Below, piece by piece: positions 30,583 to 33,722 of a DNA stretch of 33,722 bases (positions are counted from its first letter, which is position 1; every line of letters starts with the position of its first letter). The position numbers and the translations under genes are program-made. The DNA is from an uncultured Ilumatobacter sp. (lineage in GTDB: Bacteria > Actinomycetota > Acidimicrobiia > Acidimicrobiales > Ilumatobacteraceae). Below the pieces are notes generated by a model. That model did no database searches, was not told where the DNA came from, and saw nothing but the letters and a program-made list of their open reading frames with translations. The DNA is taken from the NCBI GenBank assembly GCA_937919625.1, contig CALFRK010000133.1:1-33722 (forward strand), in the 5' to 3' direction.

Positions 30583-32430
30583 CTAGCCGCGGCGAAGCAG
30601 CGCTGCCGGGTTGAACTCGTCGGCGAGCATGCCAGCAACCCAATATTCGGCGGGGATCTTGAACGGCAGTCCCCATCCGGGGGCTGGCCAGCTGCCCAAT
30701 CCGCCAGGTCCGTGCGGTTCGACCGGCGCCCAGACACAATCTTCGGGGGCCAGAATCAGTGCTGATCGGCCGTAGGCGGTGACTGTGCCGTTGGAGTGCA
30801 GGGTCCAGCCGCCGTTGACGATCGCGGACACATTGGCGGTGCCGCGTTCGGCTCTGCTAACGCCGACGAGTCGTGGGTCGGCGGGCACCGACCACGGACC
30901 GATGGCGACGTGGCATGCCTGGTGTTGCTGAGCTGCGCTGACGAGGGTGTCGGCGTCGAGCATGCTGCCGTCGGGTGCCAAGATGGTGAGCCGTAGATGG
31001 GGCCAGATGTTGCCGTCGCCGATGCCGCGGAACTCGTCGGATGGCATCGGGTCGGTGTCACCCATGTAGCCGAGGATCTGGCCGGCGAACACAGGCGTGC
31101 CTGGCTGCCCGAGCGCAGTGAACCGGAAGGAGTGGTGGGCGGCGCCGTCGTCGGTGCCCGGCGAGTCATCGTTGAACCCGGCGTAGTGGTAGGTGCGGCC
31201 GATCGCGTCGACCAATGTGATGCTGACCTCGCCAGTGACCGGGTTGTCGTATTCGATTGCCGTGACGACCCCGTCTGCGACAGCCAGGATCGGTTGCAGC
31301 GTTTGGCCGAAAACGATCGCCGACGTGCCGCCTCCGCAGTCGGCGGCGTCGCACGGAGTTGGCGGGGCAACGACGGCCCGGCCGAGCACGGGGAAGGCGA
31401 TCTCGACGAGTGGCTCGCGTTCGACATCGATGTCTGGTGGTAGACCAGCGAGGAAGCGAAGTTCGGGCGGCACGGCTGTCAACCGGTGCAGTACCGGCTC
31501 GCCGGTGACGAATGCCAACATGTCGAGCCACCGGTACTGGTATTCGCGAACCGTAAGACGGTTGCCGGCCGACGGCAGCGGAACTTCATCCATCAGGGCC
31601 GGGATCAGGGCGGCGCGCGGAAAATACCAGATCACCGGCACCATTGAGACGTCGCCTCGCCATTGTTCGAGGATCGCGCGCACGTCGAGCAACGCCCTTT
31701 CGTCCTGGACCTCTGGTGGCGCCAGATAGGCGTGCGGGTAGCCGCCGTAGTTGTTCCAGGTAGAGGCGATGTATTGATAGGCGCCCGACGCGTTGCCCTT
31801 GTTCGGTGTGAGGTAGTAGCGCTCGCTCGACTCCATCAGGCGGATTGTGCGGAGGATGTCACCGATGTCTTTAGGAACGGTGATGCCGAGTGCTGTCGGC
31901 GCAGTTTGCGGCCCGGCCGGAACCGTGGTTGTCGTGTTGGGTACCGAGCTGGTGGTCGTGGTGGGGCACGGCGGCAGGGTGGTCGTGGTTGTGGTCGTGG
32001 TGCTGGTGGTGCTGGTGGTGCTACCGGGAAGCGTCGTGGTCGTGGTCGTGGTCGTGGTGCTGGTCGTGGTCGTGGTGCTGGTGGTGGTGCCGGGAAGCGT
32101 TGTGGTTGTGGTCGTGGTGGTGCTGGTCGTCGTTGTTGGCGGGGCACACGGCATCGTGGTCGAGGGAGCGCTCGTTGTGGTGCTGCTCGTTGTGGTGCTG
32201 GTCGAGGTCGCAGCTGTACTCGTCGTCTCGGGAACCGAGGTAGTGGTGGTGCTGGTCGTTGTGGTGCTGGTCGAACTCGTGGTGCTGGTGGCCGAAGGGG
32301 GCGAGCTCGTGCTGCTCGATGACGTTGTGCTGGCCGATTCGGTTCCGGCGAACGCGATCGTGCCAGACACGGTGAGAGCGCCCGCCAGCATCAAGATGAC
32401 GGCGCCAGGAAGAGATCGCAGGTTGTACAT
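30583..32430 (-). CDS. Secreted protein with Thr-rich linker, transglycosylase-like and degenerate M23 domains
   Basis: Protein of 615 residues. A signal peptide (1-28, cut near AFAG) is followed by an extreme Thr/Ser linker (about 30-178) built from runs of Thr broken by LPG or LPP and a few Cys. Next comes a lysozyme/transglycosylase-like domain (about 186-270) with Glu200 in RLMESSERY as the likely catalytic acid and GNASGAYQYIASTW. Residues about 375-487 look like an M23/LytM domain (ILAVADGVVTAIEYDN, GQILGYMG) but the final HxH is HLR (478-480) and the first His is absent, so it is probably a binding module. The tail has several Cys. Role: cell-wall binding or remodelling. No clear ribosome site or -10 box was found. 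Confidence 0.87.
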   Translation of the reverse strand: MYNLRSLPGAVILMLAGALTVSGTIAFAGTESASTTSSSSTSSPPSATSTTSSTSTTTTSTTTTSVPETTSTAATSTSTTTSSTTTSAPSTTMPCAPPTTTTSTTTTTTTTLPGTTTSTTTTTSTTTTTTTTTLPGSTTSTTSTTTTTTTTLPPCPTTTTSSVPNTTTTVPAGPQTAPTALGITVPKDIGDILRTIRLMESSERYYLTPNKGNASGAYQYIASTWNNYGGYPHAYLAPPEVQDERALLDVRAILEQWRGDVSMVPVIWYFPRAALIPALMDEVPLPSAGNRLTVREYQYRWLDMLAFVTGEPVLHRLTAVPPELRFLAGLPPDIDVEREPLVEIAFPVLGRAVVAPPTPCDAADCGGGTSAIVFGQTLQPILAVADGVVTAIEYDNPVTGEVSITLVDAIGRTYHYAGFNDDSPGTDDGAAHHSFRFTALGQPGTPVFAGQILGYMGDTDPMPSDEFRGIGDGNIWPHLRLTILAPDGSMLDADTLVSAAQQHQACHVAIGPWSVPADPRLVGVSRAERGTANVSAIVNGGWTLHSNGTVTAYGRSALILAPEDCVWAPVEPHGPGGLGSWPAPGWGLPFKIPAEYWVAGMLADEFNPAALLRRG

Positions 32431-32515
32431 GGTGGTTAGCGGTATCCGAATGGTCTGGCCACGCTACCGTGCCTGGCGGTAGCAGGCAGGGCGTCCGGCG
32501 CTAGCGGCGCGCCGG

Positions 32516-32521
32516 TAACGT
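32516..32521 (+). promoter_or_regulatory. Candidate -10 box upstream of the mini-ORF ladder
   Basis: TAACGT fits TANNNT. Transcription from it would begin near 32528, about 15 bases before the first mini-ORF at 32543, so all four mini-ORFs would be on the kinase mRNA. TACCGT at 32465-32470 is an alternative further up. No clear -35 box. Confidence 0.35.
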
Positions 32522-32542
32522 GCGACAAGATTAGTGGTCGGG

Positions 32543-32612
32543 ATGACCAATTGCCGGTGAGCAACAAGAGATGAGCAATTCGAGATGATCAATTCGAAAT
32601 GAGCAATCCGGA
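32543..32612 (+). repeat. Five 14-bp units forming a start-stop ladder of mini-ORFs before the ROK kinase
   Basis: Five imperfect 14-bp units start at 32543, 32557, 32571, 32585 and 32599; all share TGA at unit positions 2-4 and CAA at 6-8. Units 1-4 each encode a start codon, four more codons and TGA: MTNCR (32543-32560), (GTG)SNKR (32557-32574), MSNSR (32571-32588) and MINSK (32585-32602). Each TGA overlaps the next start by four bases as RTGA. The last overlap is with the ATG of the kinase gene at 32599. The layout predicts stepwise coupled re-initiation, or at least a leader that loads ribosomes at the kinase start. Confidence 0.85.
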
Positions 32613-33528
32613 TGCTCAGCGCGATGTGATCCTGGCGATCGACATCGGCGGCACGAAGTTCGCCTCGGGGCTGATGACGATTCGTGGCGAGCTGCTCGAC
32701 CGATCGAGGATCGACGTCGAGCGTGATGTTGGCCCGCAATCGCACTTCGCTGCGCTGGCGACCATCGTCAGTGAGCAATTGGAACAGGCGAGGGCGCAGC
32801 ACGCGGTCCGGGTGCGGGCGATCGGCATCGGATGCGCTGGGCCGATCACCCGCAACTGCGAGACCGTGTCGCCTGTCAACATTTCGTCATGGCGATCCTT
32901 CCCATTGCGCCAACACCTTCACGATCTGACTGGTCTTCCGGTGTTCGGTGACCTCGATGCCAAGGCGCTGGCGCTGTCGGAAGGGTGGCTCGGGGCAGGT
33001 CGCAACGTGTCGAGCTTCTGTGCGATGACCGTGTCGACGGGCGTCGGTGGCGGGTTCGTGATCGACGGTGAGCTGCTCGATGGTGCGACAGGCAACGCCG
33101 GGCACGTCGGACATATCATCGTCGAGCCGGGCGGCCGTCGGTGTGGTTGCGGGGCGCGCGGCTGCCTCGAAGCTGAGGCGTCTGGGCTGGCAATCGAGGC
33201 GATCACCGGGCGCTCACCAACCGAGCCGACCTACGACATCATGCGTCGTACCGGGCGGCTGGTAGGCAGGGCAGCCGGGATGATCTGTACGGCGATGGAT
33301 CTCGATCTCGTCGTTGTCGGCGGTGGTGTGGCGCTGGGCTTCGCGGCGACGTTCTTCAATGCCGCTCAGGAAGAGATCGACGCTGTCGCCCGGGTCGGCC
33401 AGGGCGCTGCGGCGCGAATCACGCCGGTTCGTTTGGGTGATCGTGGTCCTTTGATCGGCGCCGGTGCAGTTGGCCTGCGGGGCCTGCGGCGATCTGGCCG
33501 GCACGCCGCTACGACTCGGATCCTGTAG
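32599..33528 (+). CDS. ROK-family sugar kinase (glucokinase-like)
   Basis: Protein of 309 residues with no N-terminal DNA-binding domain, so a kinase and not a ROK repressor. DIGGTK (15-20) binds ATP phosphate; the catalytic Asp is Asp118 or Asp120 in FGDLDAKA; GNAGHVGH (165-172) holds the zinc and sugar ligand His169; CGCGARGCLE (182-191) supplies the zinc cysteines Cys182, Cys184 and Cys189. It probably phosphorylates glucose or an N-acetylated amino sugar. The ATG at 32599 is the last rung of a series of overlapping mini-ORFs, and its first codons (MSN) copy the repeat unit. The 3' end overlaps a convergent gene by 20 bases. Confidence 0.93.
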   Translation: MSNPDAQRDVILAIDIGGTKFASGLMTIRGELLDRSRIDVERDVGPQSHFAALATIVSEQLEQARAQHAVRVRAIGIGCAGPITRNCETVSPVNISSWRSFPLRQHLHDLTGLPVFGDLDAKALALSEGWLGAGRNVSSFCAMTVSTGVGGGFVIDGELLDGATGNAGHVGHIIVEPGGRRCGCGARGCLEAEASGLAIEAITGRSPTEPTYDIMRRTGRLVGRAAGMICTAMDLDLVVVGGGVALGFAATFFNAAQEEIDAVARVGQGAAARITPVRLGDRGPLIGAGAVGLRGLRRSGRHAATTRIL

Positions 33529-33722
33529 CGAGTGCTTCAACCTTTGCCAGACCGTCCGACATGGCCGGGTGATCCCGAGTTGTGTAGACACGGATCATCC
33601 GCTCAGCGTGTTCGGTGGTTCCAGCGGTTATCAAACCGGTGATCCGCAGCGGCGCACCATGTTCGGTGGAGTGCTCTGATTGGTGGGGAGTGCTCTGATT
33701 GGTGGGGAGTGCTCTGATTGGT
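33509..33722 (-). CDS. 3' end of an unidentified gene, cut by the window edge
   Basis: On the minus strand a frame is open from the window edge to a TAG at 33511-33509, giving about 70 residues that end in KVEALATGSES. The part from 33509 to about 33660 reads like normal protein (PLRITGLITAG, then EHAERMIRVYTTRDHPAM). The first 17 or so codons are made from the 19-bp array at the window edge and may not be genuine. I do not recognise the family. It is convergent with the ROK kinase gene and overlaps its last 20 bases, including both stop codons. Confidence 0.6.
   Translation of the reverse strand, partial: PIRALPTNQSTPHQSEHSTEHGAPLRITGLITAGTTEHAERMIRVYTTRDHPAMSDGLAKVEALATGSES
33671..33722. 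repeat. 19-bp tandem array at the window end
   Basis: GTGCTCTGATTGGTGGGGA occurs twice in full and a third copy is cut by the window edge after 14 bases. Like the array at base 1 it coincides with the sequence end and may be an assembly effect. Confidence 0.9.

Noticed and set aside
31847-32482. Plus-strand frame of 211 codons rich in Val (runs of valine) that looks like a membrane protein
   Set aside because: It is the antisense of the Thr-rich linker of the secreted protein: GTG/GTC on one strand mirrors CAC/GAC-shifted Thr codons on the other. It has no plausible domain.
33464-33679. Plus-strand frame of 71 codons with several Cys, zinc-ribbon-like at first sight
   Set aside because: It begins inside the ROK gene in another frame, its Cys spacing is irregular, and the minus-strand frame over the same bases reads more like protein.
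1-33722. Prophage, toxin-antitoxin, CRISPR, defence or biosynthetic cluster
   Set aside because: I looked on both strands and found no integrase, transposase, spacer array, nuclease-based defence gene, polyketide or peptide synthase, and no abrupt change in composition that would mark an island.

Overview
The window reads as a chromosomal segment of a free-living, high-GC actinobacterium, most likely of the Acidimicrobiia (Ilumatobacter-like). This placement is an inference from GC-rich codon use, lipoproteins with Ser/Thr/Pro linkers, a fused alpha/beta hydrolase-OsmC protein, crotonase and SDR beta-oxidation genes, two Na+/H+ antiporters side by side, and many genes whose start codon lies 6-7 nt after a TANNNT -10 box, the layout of actinobacterial leaderless mRNAs. 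No tRNA, rRNA, CRISPR array, phage, transposase or IS element was seen. No gene-free stretch exceeds 300 bases. Both window edges are short tandem arrays, which suggests this is a whole assembled contig.

Layout. 84-2029 (+): thiolase and an HSD10-type 3-hydroxyacyl-CoA dehydrogenase, the last two beta-oxidation steps, coupled by a TGATG overlap. 2109-5790 (-): a small hypothetical protein, a gamma-butyrobetaine-hydroxylase-like dioxygenase, a membrane-anchored serine hydrolase and a cupredoxin lipoprotein. 5948-9441 (+): alpha/beta hydrolase, an atypical crotonase, a DUF5996-like protein and a PaaG-like crotonase. 9573-10301 (-) is an MtfA-type metallopeptidase, divergent from hrpA (10394-14221), which is followed by an MFS transporter (14276-15487). 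15559-18452 (-): LOG-family protein, YgjV-like membrane protein with a GNAT-like tail, nitronate monooxygenase-like flavoprotein. 18624-20380 (-): CapA-like lipoprotein coupled to an ICMT-like membrane methyltransferase. 20432-22844 (+): M20 peptidase and M14 carboxypeptidase lipoprotein. 22868-26560 (-): gamma-glutamylcyclotransferase, CPA-type antiporter with a nucleotide-binding tail, and NhaA. 26595-27842 (+): hydrolase-OsmC fusion. 27843-29438 (-): YihY/BrkB membrane protein and uracil-DNA glycosylase. 29448-30458 (+): PLP-dependent D-cysteine desulfhydrase/ACC deaminase-like enzyme. 30583-32430 (-): a large secreted protein with a Thr-rich linker, a transglycosylase-like domain and a decayed M23 domain. 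32599-33528 (+): ROK sugar kinase. 33509-33722 (-): the 3' end of a gene cut by the window edge.

The most unusual structure lies just upstream of the ROK kinase (32543-32602). Five 14-nt units each begin RTGA, so that four five-codon mini-ORFs each overlap the next start by 4 nt and hand off, step by step, to the kinase start codon. I know of no named element of this kind. Other notable items are a palindrome that holds both stop codons of a convergent gene pair, divergent genes with start codons only 9 bp apart, a long hairpin between convergent genes, an operator-like site between the cupredoxin and hydrolase genes, and several enzymes that have lost canonical catalytic residues.
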